Of a stretch of 54,456 bases of DNA, positions 1 through 7,740 are shown in pieces. Each line of letters starts with the position of its first letter. Positions within the stretch are counted from its first letter, which is position 1. The position numbers were made by a program, and so were the translations under genes. The notes beneath the pieces were generated by a model. It did no database searches. It saw nothing but the letters and a program-made list of their open reading frames with translations, and had not been told where the DNA came from. The stretch comes from Bacteroides finegoldii DSM 17565 (GTDB lineage: Bacteria; Bacteroidota; Bacteroidia; Bacteroidales; Bacteroidaceae), in the NCBI RefSeq assembly GCF_000156195.1, contig NZ_GG688332.1, forward strand, positions 1 to 54,456, written 5' to 3'.

Positions 1-132
1 ATACTTCTCAGGAACGATATTTTTCTCCTCAAGGTAGAACACAACTTCATTTACACTTTCCTTCACATCAACAAGATCAAAGTAGTCTAAAGTGCCTTCA
101 GGAAGAAGAAGGCGATAACCGTTTAATTCCAT
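1..132 (-). mobile_element. N-terminal part of an ISAon1-type transposase partner protein (runs off window)
   Basis: The minus strand opens with ATG at 132 and reads 44 codons without a stop to the window edge. The protein begins MELNGYRLLLPEGTLDYFDL and ends in VPEKY. This resembles the small N-terminal-region protein that accompanies ISAon1-family transposases in Bacteroides; the match is recalled, not searched. A -7-like element (151-158, TATCTTTG on the minus strand) lies just upstream. The run GGTTTTTACATTGACCC at 182-198 could be the terminal repeat of the element, since the stub of an unrelated gene begins only 27 bases further on. That boundary is inference. Confidence 0.62.
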
Positions 133-150
133 AAGCTATGAATTTGGAGA

Positions 151-158
151 CAAAGATA
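151..158 (-). promoter_or_regulatory. -7 element for the IS gene
   Basis: Read on the minus strand this is TATCTTTG, an exact match to the Bacteroidetes -7 consensus TAnnTTTG. It lies 19 bases before the start codon of the transposase partner. No clear -33 TTTG was found. Confidence 0.4.
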
Positions 159-224
159 ACAATTTATAAATTTACCCCTCAGGTTTTTACATTGACCCTT
201 TTGATACACCTTTCATGAAGAGCG

Positions 225-383
225 TCACTTAATAGTGAAGGATGCTTCCAGGTTTGCGTTGGAGTCTCTGCCTATCCATAGTTTGTACTCACCTTTTTCT
301 TGTCCCCAAGTCATATCTTTGCGTGTGAAAGAGAGGTCTTCGGGAGAAAGGTTGAAAGTGACTTTCTGGCTTTCTCCGGTAAT
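225..383 (-). pseudogene. 3' stub of a GH3 beta-glucosidase-type gene (Fn3-like C-terminal domain)
   Basis: On the minus strand a 52-codon frame runs from ITGESQKVTFNLSPEDL through WGQEKGEYKLWIGRDS to EASFTIK and a TGA at 225-227. The pattern of a GES.KVTF strand, W....G.Y.LWIG and a final SF.I strand is that of the fibronectin III-like domain closing family 3 glycoside hydrolases. A stop codon (384-386) directly precedes the homologous part, and nothing GH3-like continues to the right, so only the last domain fragment survives. It is probably the scar of a deletion, with the IS edge on its other side. It suggests a glycan locus once adjoined the kdu genes. The family call rests on pattern recognition of a short piece. 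Confidence 0.6.
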
Positions 384-386
384 TCA

Positions 387-816
387 TAGCTTTTTATTTT
401 TTGAGCAAAGTAAAGCTTTTCTTGCTTTCTACTCAAATTCCGGACGTCGTATCGAATACGTCAGTATGAAAAAAGAGAATCTTTTTACTACTATTTCTAT
501 ACTACATTGGTAGATAAGTGATTGTGTATTAGTTGTGTGTATCTGCTATTTGTCTTTTGTTTCCTGCTGTCCATTTCATCCGTTTTTATGCGCTGTTTAG
601 TTATTTGATGATGATATGGCATGTATTCAGACCTGATTTTGTATCTTGTTTGTTTTTTGCCGGTAGTCTTAAAAAATACAATACTCTCCTCGCTTTAAGT
701 AAAAACTTCCTCCGAAACGTATTATAGTTCGTTAAAAAAGTGTACATTGCAACGTTTCTGGACATTTTTGATGGATAATTGGAACAAAATTGTAATGTTA
801 ACCCGTTTTCTTTTGC
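387..816. other. No gene seen
   Basis: The interval is AT-rich, with short open frames on both strands that lack protein-like composition, signal peptides or recognisable motifs. I see no RNA gene. It separates the GH3 stub from the kduI promoter. Confidence 0.5.
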
Positions 817-848
817 TATTTTTGCATCGTGTACGCAAACGACGTACA
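817..848 (+). promoter_or_regulatory. kduI promoter -7 element with an adjacent inverted repeat
   Basis: TATTTTTG at 817-824 matches TAnnTTTG, about 65 bases before the kduI start. Directly after it, around the expected transcription start, lies TGTACG (830-835), seven bases, then CGTACA (843-848). Perfect six-base arms at this position could be an operator for a sugar-acid-responsive repressor, but no regulator gene adjoins it. No well-spaced -33 element was found. Confidence 0.4.
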
Positions 849-888
849 TTTAGCAGAGAGGCTTATTCAATAACTAAATAAATAAAGT

Positions 889-1731
889 ATGAAAACGAAC
901 TATGAAATTCGCTATGCCGCGCATCCCGAAGATGCAAAAAGTTATGATACCGCAAGAATCCGTAGAGATTTTTTGATCGAAAAGATATTTGTCCCCAATG
1001 AAGTAAATATGGTGTATTCCATGTACGACCGTATGGTGGTAGGTGGCGCGCTTCCTGTTGGTGAGGTGCTGAAGCTTGAAGCGATTGATCCGTTGAAAGC
1101 TCCGTTCTTCCTGACCCGCCGTGAAATGGGTATCTTCAATGTGGGAGGTCCCGGTGTTGTAAAAGCAGGTGATGCGGTATTTGAACTTGATTATAAAGAA
1201 GCCCTTTATCTGGGTTCGGGTGATCGTGAGGTGACCTTTGAAAGTAAGGACGCTGCCCATCCGGCTAAGTTCTACTTCAACTCGCTGACTGCACACCGCA
1301 ACTATCCTGACCGTAAAGTGACGAAAGCTGATGCAGTCGTTGCCGAGATGGGTTCTCTGGAAGGGTCCAATCATCGTAACATCAATAAAATGCTGGTGAA
1401 TCAGGTACTTCCTACCTGCCAATTGCAGATGGGTATGACGGAACTTGCTCCGGGAAGTGTATGGAATACCATGCCTGCTCACGTACATAGTCGTCGTATG
1501 GAGGCTTATTTCTACTTTGAAATTCCCGAAGACCATGCTATCTGTCACTTTATGGGCGAAGTGGACGAAACGCGCCATGTATGGATGAAAGGCGATCAGG
1601 CGGTTCTTTCACCCGAATGGTCTATCCACTCGGCTGCCGCTACCCACAATTATACCTTTATCTGGGGCATGGGCGGCGAGAACCTTGACTACGGAGATCA
1701 GGATTTCTCATTGATAACAGACTTGAAATAA
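889..1731 (+). CDS. kduI: 5-dehydro-4-deoxy-D-glucuronate isomerase
   Basis: KduI isomerises the unsaturated uronate product 5-keto-4-deoxyuronate (4-deoxy-L-threo-5-hexosulose uronate) to 3-deoxy-D-glycero-2,5-hexodiulosonate, in the cytoplasm, during pectin or glycosaminoglycan breakdown. The 280-residue length fits the family (E. coli about 278). The cupin metal site is visible: His198 and His200 in PAHVHSRRMEAYFYF, Glu205 in the same motif, and His247 in SIHSAAATHNY, in the arrangement of the E. coli zinc ligands. The start follows a promoter-like element by about 65 bases. kduD begins 39 bases after the stop, the usual pairing for the next reaction. No truncation or missing catalytic residue was noticed. 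Confidence 0.96.
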   Translation: MKTNYEIRYAAHPEDAKSYDTARIRRDFLIEKIFVPNEVNMVYSMYDRMVVGGALPVGEVLKLEAIDPLKAPFFLTRREMGIFNVGGPGVVKAGDAVFELDYKEALYLGSGDREVTFESKDAAHPAKFYFNSLTAHRNYPDRKVTKADAVVAEMGSLEGSNHRNINKMLVNQVLPTCQLQMGMTELAPGSVWNTMPAHVHSRRMEAYFYFEIPEDHAICHFMGEVDETRHVWMKGDQAVLSPEWSIHSAAATHNYTFIWGMGGENLDYGDQDFSLITDLK

Positions 1732-1770
1732 ACAACTACAATAATTTTCCTAATTTAATAACAAAAAATT

Positions 1771-2574
1771 ATGAATCAGTTTTTGAATTTTTCTTTGGAA
1801 GGTAAAGTAGCTCTCGTTACAGGTGCTTCTTACGGTATCGGATTTGCAATTGCTTCTGCATTCGCAGAACAAGGTGCTACTATTTGTTTCAACGACATCA
1901 ATCAGGAGTTGGTGGACAAAGGTATGGCTGCATACGCTGCAAAAGGTATCAAAGCTCACGGTTATGTATGTGATGTAACAGACGAACCGGCTGTACAGGC
2001 TATGGTTGCCACTATCGCGAAAGAAGTAGGTACAGTTGATATTCTTGTTAATAATGCAGGTATTATCCGTCGTGTGCCTATGCACGAAATGGAAGCCGCT
2101 GATTTCCGTAAGGTGATTGACATCGACTTGAACGCTCCGTTCATCGTTTCTAAGGCTGTTTTGCCCGCAATGATGGAGAAACGTGCAGGTAAGATCATCA
2201 ACATCTGCTCTATGATGTCTGAATTGGGACGTGAGACTGTATCTGCATACGCTGCCGCTAAGGGTGGTCTGAAAATGCTGACTCGCAATATCTGCTCTGA
2301 ATATGGTGAATACAACATTCAATGTAACGGTATCGGCCCGGGTTACATCGCTACTCCGCAAACTGCTCCTCTTCGTGAGCCGCAAGCAGACGGAAGCCGT
2401 CACCCGTTCGATTCATTCATCTGCGCTAAGACTCCGGCCGGTCGTTGGCTGAATCCGGAAGAACTGACTGGCCCTGCAGTATTCCTTGCTTCTGAAGCTT
2501 CTAACGCTGTCAACGGTCATATCCTTTACGTAGACGGTGGTATCCTTGCTTATATCGGAAAACAACCGAAATAA
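1771..2574 (+). CDS. kduD: 2-deoxy-D-gluconate 3-dehydrogenase (2-dehydro-3-deoxy-D-gluconate 5-dehydrogenase)
   Basis: KduD reduces the diketo acid made by KduI to 2-keto-3-deoxygluconate, which then enters the KDG kinase/aldolase route. It is a classical short-chain dehydrogenase of 267 residues. The cofactor loop TGASYGIG is at 17-24, NNAG follows the fourth strand, and the catalytic set Ser147, Tyr160 and Lys164 is in place (YAAAK). The C-terminal stretch with VDGG is typical. It is co-directional with kduI at a 39-base gap, so the two are probably one operon. A strong hairpin with a T run follows 22 bases after the stop, which would limit read-through into the DUF4861 gene. Confidence 0.94.
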   Translation: MNQFLNFSLEGKVALVTGASYGIGFAIASAFAEQGATICFNDINQELVDKGMAAYAAKGIKAHGYVCDVTDEPAVQAMVATIAKEVGTVDILVNNAGIIRRVPMHEMEAADFRKVIDIDLNAPFIVSKAVLPAMMEKRAGKIINICSMMSELGRETVSAYAAAKGGLKMLTRNICSEYGEYNIQCNGIGPGYIATPQTAPLREPQADGSRHPFDSFICAKTPAGRWLNPEELTGPAVFLASEASNAVNGHILYVDGGILAYIGKQPK

Positions 2575-2596
2575 TAGTGAGATAACGAGATATTCC

Positions 2597-2653
2597 GATA
2601 AGGTGATAGAATGGTAAAGAGCTTCCTCTTTTCGTCTGTCACCTTATCTTTTT
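2597..2653 (+). terminator. Intrinsic terminator or attenuator after kduD
   Basis: GATAAGGTGA (2597-2606) pairs perfectly with TCACCTTATC (2639-2648) and is followed by TTTTT. A small inner hairpin (AAGAG/CTCTT) fills the loop. It lies between kduD and the DUF4861 gene on the same strand, so it either ends the kdu transcript or attenuates expression of the third gene. Confidence 0.7.
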
Positions 2654-2678
2654 ATTATTCATTCAATGTAGATTAATC

Positions 2679-3920
2679 ATGAAGAAGATATTAATTCTGG
2701 TTGCTGCAGTCTTGATGGGAGTTGCTTCCTGTGCTGACAGCAAACAGGCAATGACGGTTACAGTGACCAATCCTTTGGCTTTAGAGCGTACAGGGGAGAT
2801 GGTGGAAGTACCGATGAGCGATGTGGTTGCGAAGTTGAAACTGGCGGACACGGCACAGATTGTAGTGCTTGATGCGGACGGACAGCAGGTTCCCTATCAG
2901 GTGACATACGATGAAAAGGTTATTTTCCCGGCTACGGTGAAAGCTAATGGTACGGCCACTTATACCATTCAGCCGGGTGCTCCGGAAGCCTTTAATGTGA
3001 TTGCTTGCGGTAAATATTACCCCGAGCGTCTTGATGACCTTGCTTGGGAGAATGACTTGGTAGGTTTCCGTGCGTATGGTCCTGCTTTGCAGGCAAGAAA
3101 CGAGCGTGGATTCGGTTATGACCTTTTCACGAAGTATAATACTACCGAACCGATCTTGGAAGCTCTTTATGCCGAAGAACTTAATCCGGAGAAGCGTGCG
3201 AAGATTGCCGAACTGAAGAAAACGGACCCCAAGGCGGCTGCCGAACTTCAACGTGCCATCTCTTATCACGTTGATCATGGCTACGGAATGGATTGCTATG
3301 CGGTAGGTCCTACGCTGGGCTGCGGTACGTCGGCTTTGATGGAGGGTGATACGATTGTCTATCCTTACTGCTATCGTACACAGGAAATCCTTGATAATGG
3401 TCCGTTGCGTTTCACTGTGAAGCTGGAATTTAATCCGCTGGTGGTTCGTGGAGATTCCGGTGTGGTGGAAACGCGTGTAATTTCGCTGGATGCAGGCTCG
3501 TATTTGAACAAAGCGGTGATTTCGTACACCAATCTGAAAGAAACAATGCCTGTGGCTACAGGATTGGTTTTGCGCGAACCGGATGGAGTAACGATGGCGG
3601 ACGCTGCGAATGGCTATATCACTTATGTCGATCCTACAACCGACCGTAGTGGTGGAAACGGCAAAATCTTTGTTGGTGCTGCGTTCCCTGCACAGGTGAA
3701 GGATGCTAAAGTAGTTCTTTTCCAAGAGAAGGAAAAGAAAGAACGTGGTGGGGCCGATGGTCACGTGCTGGCTGTCAGCGAATATGAACCGGGTTCGGAA
3801 TATACTTATTACTGGGGATCTGCGTGGGATAAAGCTGCTATCAAGACGGCAGAAGCCTGGAATGAATATATGTCCCAATATGCACAGAAAGTACGCACAC
3901 CGTTGACTGTGGCTTATTAA
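2679..3920 (+). CDS. DUF4861 family lipoprotein
   Basis: A 413-residue exported protein. Residues 1-18 form a lipoprotein signal (hydrophobic core, then GVASC with the modified cysteine at 18), so it should sit in an envelope membrane facing the periplasm or outside. The rest matches my recollection of DUF4861, a family found with uronate lyases and kdu genes in Bacteroidetes. Biochemical function is unknown to me. Aromatic and acidic patches such as the NGYITYVDP region and YYWGSAWDKA near the end suggest a carbohydrate-type beta-sandwich, but that is inference. Its place after kduI and kduD points to uronate-containing glycan processing. An intrinsic-terminator-like hairpin separates it from kduD. 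Confidence 0.8.
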   Translation: MKKILILVAAVLMGVASCADSKQAMTVTVTNPLALERTGEMVEVPMSDVVAKLKLADTAQIVVLDADGQQVPYQVTYDEKVIFPATVKANGTATYTIQPGAPEAFNVIACGKYYPERLDDLAWENDLVGFRAYGPALQARNERGFGYDLFTKYNTTEPILEALYAEELNPEKRAKIAELKKTDPKAAAELQRAISYHVDHGYGMDCYAVGPTLGCGTSALMEGDTIVYPYCYRTQEILDNGPLRFTVKLEFNPLVVRGDSGVVETRVISLDAGSYLNKAVISYTNLKETMPVATGLVLREPDGVTMADAANGYITYVDPTTDRSGGNGKIFVGAAFPAQVKDAKVVLFQEKEKKERGGADGHVLAVSEYEPGSEYTYYWGSAWDKAAIKTAEAWNEYMSQYAQKVRTPLTVAY

Positions 3921-3949
3921 ACTGTTTTGGGTATAAAATACCTTGTTTG

Positions 3950-4029
3950 TAGGCTGTTAATACTTGTCGTCTCAGGTATTAACAGCCTATATATTAAGTG
4001 TTAATACCTGAGACGACAGGTGTTGATAC
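3950..4029. repeat. Two overlapping, mutually exclusive inverted repeats
   Basis: Hairpin A pairs 3950-3963 with 3976-3989 (14 bp, perfect). Hairpin B pairs 3965-3984 with 3999-4018 (20 bp, perfect) and can extend outward about ten more pairs if G-U pairs are allowed. The right arm of A is contained in the left arm of B, so only one can form at a time. A degenerate third copy of the GTTAATAC-type core follows at about 4021-4029. The block lies between the DUF4861 stop and the ATPase start, with no clear T run. Confidence 0.75.
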
Positions 4030-4218
4030 TCTATGCGGCATATTTTAATAGCCTGTATGATAGCTAATAGCTGCTTGTATGCCAAGAGAACTTCCTGATA
4101 TATTGTTTGCTAATATTTCATTTGCTGATTTACTTTTTGCTATTGTTTCTTTGCATGAAAGAAACTTTTGCTTATTTTTGTCTTCTGTAGAAGGAAAGAT
4201 TTTATAAAAAGTGTCTTT

Positions 4219-5517
4219 ATGGGAAAGAAAGAATTACTAAAACAACTGATTGCGGGATTTCAGGCATTACTGCCAATAGAAGTCTACCCTCGTGAACTTA
4301 CTTTGCCGCTTGATAGCGGGAAGATTATAACTGTGCCGGGGGTGAGAAGGTGCGGTAAGTCTTCTTTGTTCCTATTGACGATAAATCAGCTTATTCGCGA
4401 ACGGATTATTGCGAAGGAGCAAATTCTGTTCCTCAATTTCGATGACGAACGTCTGCACTTGAATGCAGATAATCTAGATGAAATACTTCAGGCTTATCGG
4501 GAACTCTATCCGGCAATTCCTCTGAAGGATGTATATATGTTCTTTGATGAAGTACAGATGGCGGATGATTGGCAACCTTTTGTAAGGAGAGTATACGAGC
4601 AGGAATGCAGGCATATCTTCCTTACCGGAAGTAACTCTCGAATGCTTTCCTCCGAATTGGCTACCTCTTTGCGTGGCCGGACATTGCAATACGAAGAATT
4701 CCCGTTATCATTCAATGAATTTTGTAACTTTACCGATATCAATACAAACTATTATGTGCCTGAGAATCGAGCCAAGCTTGTGAATGCGTTTAAGACGTAT
4801 TTGCATGGAGGGGGATTTCCGGAAGTTGTATTGGCGGCTCCACTGTATAAAGACAGGATTTTGCAGGAATATTTCTTTGTAATGCTTTACAAAGATCTTG
4901 TAGAGAGATATGAAATAAAGAATCCGGAACCGATACGTTATTTTATAAAGCGCGTGATGTCGAATCTGGCTAAGCCTACTTCTATCAATCGTATTTACAA
5001 TGAATTGAAGTCGCAGGGAGTCAGCATTGGGAAGAATACGCTTTATGATGTGATTGTGCAGACAGAATCTGTCTACCTTTTCTTCTCCCTGACGAAATAT
5101 GAGCCATCTCTGGTGAAAGAGAGCACAGGAGATAAGAAATATTATTGCATTGATAATGGTTTGCGCTCCGTCCTCTTAAATCCGCATAGTGAAGATAATG
5201 GAAAGCTTTTGGAGAATGCGGTCTTTCTTCATTTGCGGCGGAACCTGCGAATCCAAGAGGAGTTGCATTATTATAAGGGGAAGAAAGAGTGTGATTTTGT
5301 AGTTGTTGAATATGATAAAGTGACGCGATTGATTCAGGTAAGTTACCAAATGGGGGATGAGGAGACCCGTAAACGGGAAGTTGATGGTTTGTTGGAAGCA
5401 GCCCAAGCGACAGGTTGCCGGGAACTGACTATCGTTACGATGGAAGCAGAAGCCGAATGGAAAGAACAAGATATGTCTATTCATGTGGTACCCGCCTGGA
5501 AATGGATGCTTAGTTGA
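4219..5517 (+). CDS. ATP-binding protein of the AAA_14/DUF4143 family
   Basis: A 432-residue protein from the MGKKELLKQL start. I prefer this to an upstream in-frame ATG at 4168 because the extra 17 residues look unlike the family. The P-loop GVRRCGKSS (41-49) and Walker B FFDE (108-111) are clear, and a sensor-like TGSNSRML follows. The C-terminal half has the DUF4143 pattern, with a winged-helix-like segment and then a PD-(D/E)XK-like end (LLENAVFLHL, KGKKECDFVV). These orphan ATPases are common and variably present in Bacteroidetes; their role is unknown and transfer is suspected for many. Its stop codon lies inside a hairpin shared with the convergent gene. No partner gene adjoins it. Confidence 0.88.
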   Translation: MGKKELLKQLIAGFQALLPIEVYPRELTLPLDSGKIITVPGVRRCGKSSLFLLTINQLIRERIIAKEQILFLNFDDERLHLNADNLDEILQAYRELYPAIPLKDVYMFFDEVQMADDWQPFVRRVYEQECRHIFLTGSNSRMLSSELATSLRGRTLQYEEFPLSFNEFCNFTDINTNYYVPENRAKLVNAFKTYLHGGGFPEVVLAAPLYKDRILQEYFFVMLYKDLVERYEIKNPEPIRYFIKRVMSNLAKPTSINRIYNELKSQGVSIGKNTLYDVIVQTESVYLFFSLTKYEPSLVKESTGDKKYYCIDNGLRSVLLNPHSEDNGKLLENAVFLHLRRNLRIQEELHYYKGKKECDFVVVEYDKVTRLIQVSYQMGDEETRKREVDGLLEAAQATGCRELTIVTMEAEAEWKEQDMSIHVVPAWKWMLS

Positions 5518-5547
5518 GGGCGCCGATATGAATCGGAACCCTCAACT
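5512..5547. terminator. Hairpin between convergent genes
   Basis: AGTTGAGGG (5512-5520) pairs with CCCTCAACT (5539-5547), and the loop holds a second stem (CCGAT/ATCGG). It overlaps the stop codon of the ATPase gene and lies 29 bases past the stop of the opposing lipoprotein gene. There is no long T run, so bidirectional termination is plausible but not certain. Confidence 0.5.
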
Positions 5548-5575
5548 TATGTGAAATATATTTTGGGTACATTGC

Positions 5576-6040
5576 TTATTGAGCGATTTTCTTCAGAGTC
5601 TCTTTTTCATATAATTCCCATCCGGTTTCTTTCCAATGATATTCCCATACAAGTTTGTCTGCGGATATCTCTACAATTTTCATAATATCCGGATCCTCAT
5701 AATCGTATCCACCGTCATTCGGATAATAGAAGATAAGATGGACAGAGCCGTTTTTTAACTCCCATTTACCGGTTTCACTAGGGTTACTGCTTCCTTTGGA
5801 GTAACTATTGAAGGTCATATCAGATTTCAGTTCATATCGTCTGCCGACATAGTATGATGGATTGTCCTCTTCGCGTTCACCATCTTCTATTTCATATCCG
5901 CTATGTTCGACGACTTCCCACATACCTACTAATTCATCTACTGATCCGATGGAGTCTTCGTCATCGTCGCCACAGGAATACATACTGAATGATAATAATA
6001 CTACGGCTACGCAAGTAGCCAGTTTCCATAATGTTTTCAT
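5576..6040 (-). CDS. Lipocalin-like lipoprotein, probably surface-exposed
   Basis: A 154-residue protein with a lipoprotein signal ending MYSC (Cys23). The acidic run GDDDED directly after the cysteine is the kind of lipoprotein export signal that sends Bacteroidetes lipoproteins to the outer surface (known rule; application here is inference). The body has the short lipocalin-like pattern: LVGMWEVVEH near the start, a TGKWELKNG strand, and a last strand WELYEKETLKKI. Ligand unknown. Just upstream on the same strand (6102-6389) is a broken gene with a similar WxxEEN..WxWKF style, so the pair may derive from duplication. Confidence 0.7.
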   Translation of the reverse strand: MKTLWKLATCVAVVLLSFSMYSCGDDDEDSIGSVDELVGMWEVVEHSGYEIEDGEREEDNPSYYVGRRYELKSDMTFNSYSKGSSNPSETGKWELKNGSVHLIFYYPNDGGYDYEDPDIMKIVEISADKLVWEYHWKETGWELYEKETLKKIAQ

Positions 6041-6101
6041 AACTGATTAATTATTAATTAATATTTGATATTATTGTTTGGTAAAGTAGAGTTCATGATC
6101 A

Positions 6102-6389
6102 TTATATTTGACTATCATTTGATTTTCTGATATAGATAGAATTTGATTCCATATCCGGCCATGGGCTTAGAGTGATTATTCCGCCTTCTGTATCTTTTGT
6201 ACAGATATAAGTACCTTTTTCTCTACCGTCAAGTGTTTCGTTTATATACTTTTTTCAATAAAAATCTCCATTGGGTTCGAATTTCCATACCCAATGGTGA
6301 TTATTCTCCTCAATTTGTATCCAAGTGCCCCATAAGGTTTTTGCATCATAGATATAGAATATATTACTGATTATTTGAAAAAACAGCAT
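6102..6389 (-). pseudogene. Broken lipocalin-like protein gene
   Basis: A minus-strand frame opens at 6389 (MLFFQIISNIFYIYDAKTLW) and reads LWGTWIQIEENNHHWVWKF, EPNGDFY, then an in-frame TGA at 6255-6257. The same frame resumes as KKYINETLDGREKGTYIC..EGGIITLSPWP and stops at 6102-6104. The parts before and after the stop fit one small beta-barrel-like domain (WxW strand, NGDFY strand, EKGTY strand). The stop lies beside a run of six T bases, so a point change or an indel could have broken it. A normal signal peptide is missing. It may have been lost, or the true start was also destroyed. Confidence 0.55.
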
Positions 6390-6488
6390 TCAAGTCTCTT
6401 TTTACGGAGAGAGGAGAACATGAATGCTGAATGAAAAATGATATTGAAAGGTCTGATTTTACTTTTTTTACAATCTTGTTGGTAGAGT

Positions 6489-7130
6489 TTAGAATGCTAC
6501 ACCTAACCGAATCAGTACGTTGCTTGTATTTGATTCCCAAGTTTTGATAAATCCGCGTTGATAGGTAATGTCGAAATTGAAACGGTCGTACCATATGCCT
6601 ACGCCGATATTCATTCCTGCGTCAAAACGTTTCCAGTCATCCCAATCTCCAATTTTCACGGTAGTTTCTTCTGTTTTACCATTGTAGTCCTCTTTTTCGG
6701 TGATTTTTCCTAAGTAGTCACAACTTACATAGGCTCCGAGATGTGCGTCTAGTGCAATATTATTTGTGATGTTGTACTTATATCCGAATGTAAACGGAGA
6801 AATTTGTACGTTGTGTGCTATTTGGCTGATTTCGTAATCATCTTCAGAGTATCCCCAACCACGAGAGCCAAGGCCGAATTCCATCCCCCAATAGGTTCCT
6901 ATGCTTCCCATCGGTTTCTGAAAGCCATATATGAAGTTGTAACCAAGTTTGCTACCACTTTCATCATCGTCTCCTGTCATTTTCATAACGTTTAAGCCAC
7001 CGCGTAAGAACCACTGCTTGTTAGACTGTTGTTTTTCTGTTCTTACAATGGAACTTCTGGATGATACGATCTGTGCCTGTGTGCCTACACATAAGAGAAG
7101 TGCGGCTACGATTGATAATACTTTTTTCAT
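6489..7130 (-). CDS. Small outer-membrane beta-barrel protein
   Basis: A 213-residue protein with a cleavable signal peptide (MKKVLSIVAALLLCVGTQAQ). Alternating aromatic/hydrophobic strands follow: WFLRGGLNVMKM, YNFIYGFQKPMG, GTYWGMEFGLGSRGW, FTFGYKYNITNNIALDAHLGAYV, FDAGMNIGVGIWY, FNFDITYQRGF and a final strand ending LIRLGVAF. A C-terminal Phe after alternating hydrophobics is the usual signature for barrel assembly. This fits the porin-like OMP_b-brl families of Bacteroidetes. Transported substrate unknown. The secreted-protein gene at 7151 lies 20 bases upstream on the same strand, suggesting co-transcription from the promoter near 7675. Confidence 0.75.
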   Translation of the reverse strand: MKKVLSIVAALLLCVGTQAQIVSSRSSIVRTEKQQSNKQWFLRGGLNVMKMTGDDDESGSKLGYNFIYGFQKPMGSIGTYWGMEFGLGSRGWGYSEDDYEISQIAHNVQISPFTFGYKYNITNNIALDAHLGAYVSCDYLGKITEKEDYNGKTEETTVKIGDWDDWKRFDAGMNIGVGIWYDRFNFDITYQRGFIKTWESNTSNVLIRLGVAF

Positions 7131-7150
7131 TGTTTCTTATGTTTTAATAG

Positions 7151-7648
7151 TTAATTATTGGTTTTTACGACCGGTGCTATTACCCCTTTCTCATCCGTAG
7201 GAGCGAGTTTCTTTATCCTTATCCATTCATAATCGTCCTTAGTGGCGGTGTACCATTTACTAAAAACGGCAGGGAAGCCTACCACCGTTACTGTGTAGCC
7301 TCCTTCATCGTTAGTTTCCACTTTATAGGTGGCTGCCATGATAACGTCGCTACCGGCATCTTCGTTGGCTTTATAAGTAGCCCATGAACGGACATTGCCC
7401 AAGTCTCCTTTCAATCCGATTTCTACTTCTTCACGTGTGAACTTATAGGTGAATACTTGTCGTTTGGGAGTCTCTCCTCCCAGCAGCCTGACTTCCGCTA
7501 CTACAGGTTTTACACATACTTCGCTTACTGCATCACCTGCACGCGATTGTGCGTCACGAAACTGAAATGTAGACTTTTGAGCATAGCTCTCCAATGTACA
7601 ACCGAGAATCAATGCAATTAATAGAATTAGTTTTTTCATCTTCATCAT
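7151..7648 (-). CDS. Secreted hypothetical protein
   Basis: About 165 residues from the MMKMKKLILLIALILGC start. An in-frame ATG at 7699 exists but would put 17 charged residues before the signal peptide, and it lies upstream of the -7 element at 7673-7680. The signal ends ESYAQ, so export to the periplasm is likely; LILGC could alternatively be a weak lipobox. I recognise no family. The mature part has strands such as TYKFTREEVEIGLKGD and VIMAATYKVETND, suggesting a small beta-rich fold. It precedes the outer-membrane barrel gene in the same direction. Confidence 0.6.
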   Translation of the reverse strand: MMKMKKLILLIALILGCTLESYAQKSTFQFRDAQSRAGDAVSEVCVKPVVAEVRLLGGETPKRQVFTYKFTREEVEIGLKGDLGNVRSWATYKANEDAGSDVIMAATYKVETNDEGGYTVTVVGFPAVFSKWYTATKDDYEWIRIKKLAPTDEKGVIAPVVKTNN

Positions 7649-7672
7649 TCTGTGAGTTTTGTTAATATGTCG

Positions 7673-7680
7673 CAAAGGTA
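7673..7680 (-). promoter_or_regulatory. -7 element for the secreted-protein/barrel pair
   Basis: On the minus strand this is TACCTTTG, matching TAnnTTTG. A TTTG lies 16 bases upstream (slightly short of the usual 19-21). It is 25 bases before the preferred start at 7648, which supports that start. Confidence 0.5.
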
Positions 7681-7740
7681 TGTGAAAGGAACATAACAAA
7701 GGGGAAACGGGTAGTTCCTAAAGGGTGACAAATATGTCGC

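Noticed and set aside
235..727. Open frames of 92 and 64 codons on the plus strand (235-513, 533-727)
   Set aside because: The first is antisense to the GH3 stub; neither has protein-like composition, a recognisable domain, a promoter or a sensible neighbour.
874..1578. Long minus-strand frames antisense to kduI, and similar long antisense frames under polA, uvrC and the SusC gene
   Set aside because: They are shadows of well-supported genes on the other strand.
7428..7445. CACGTG in the secreted-protein gene (and similar coding copies near 3763 and 10425)
   Set aside because: Only the six-base core matches; flanks differ from the ParB consensus and all are in coding sequence.
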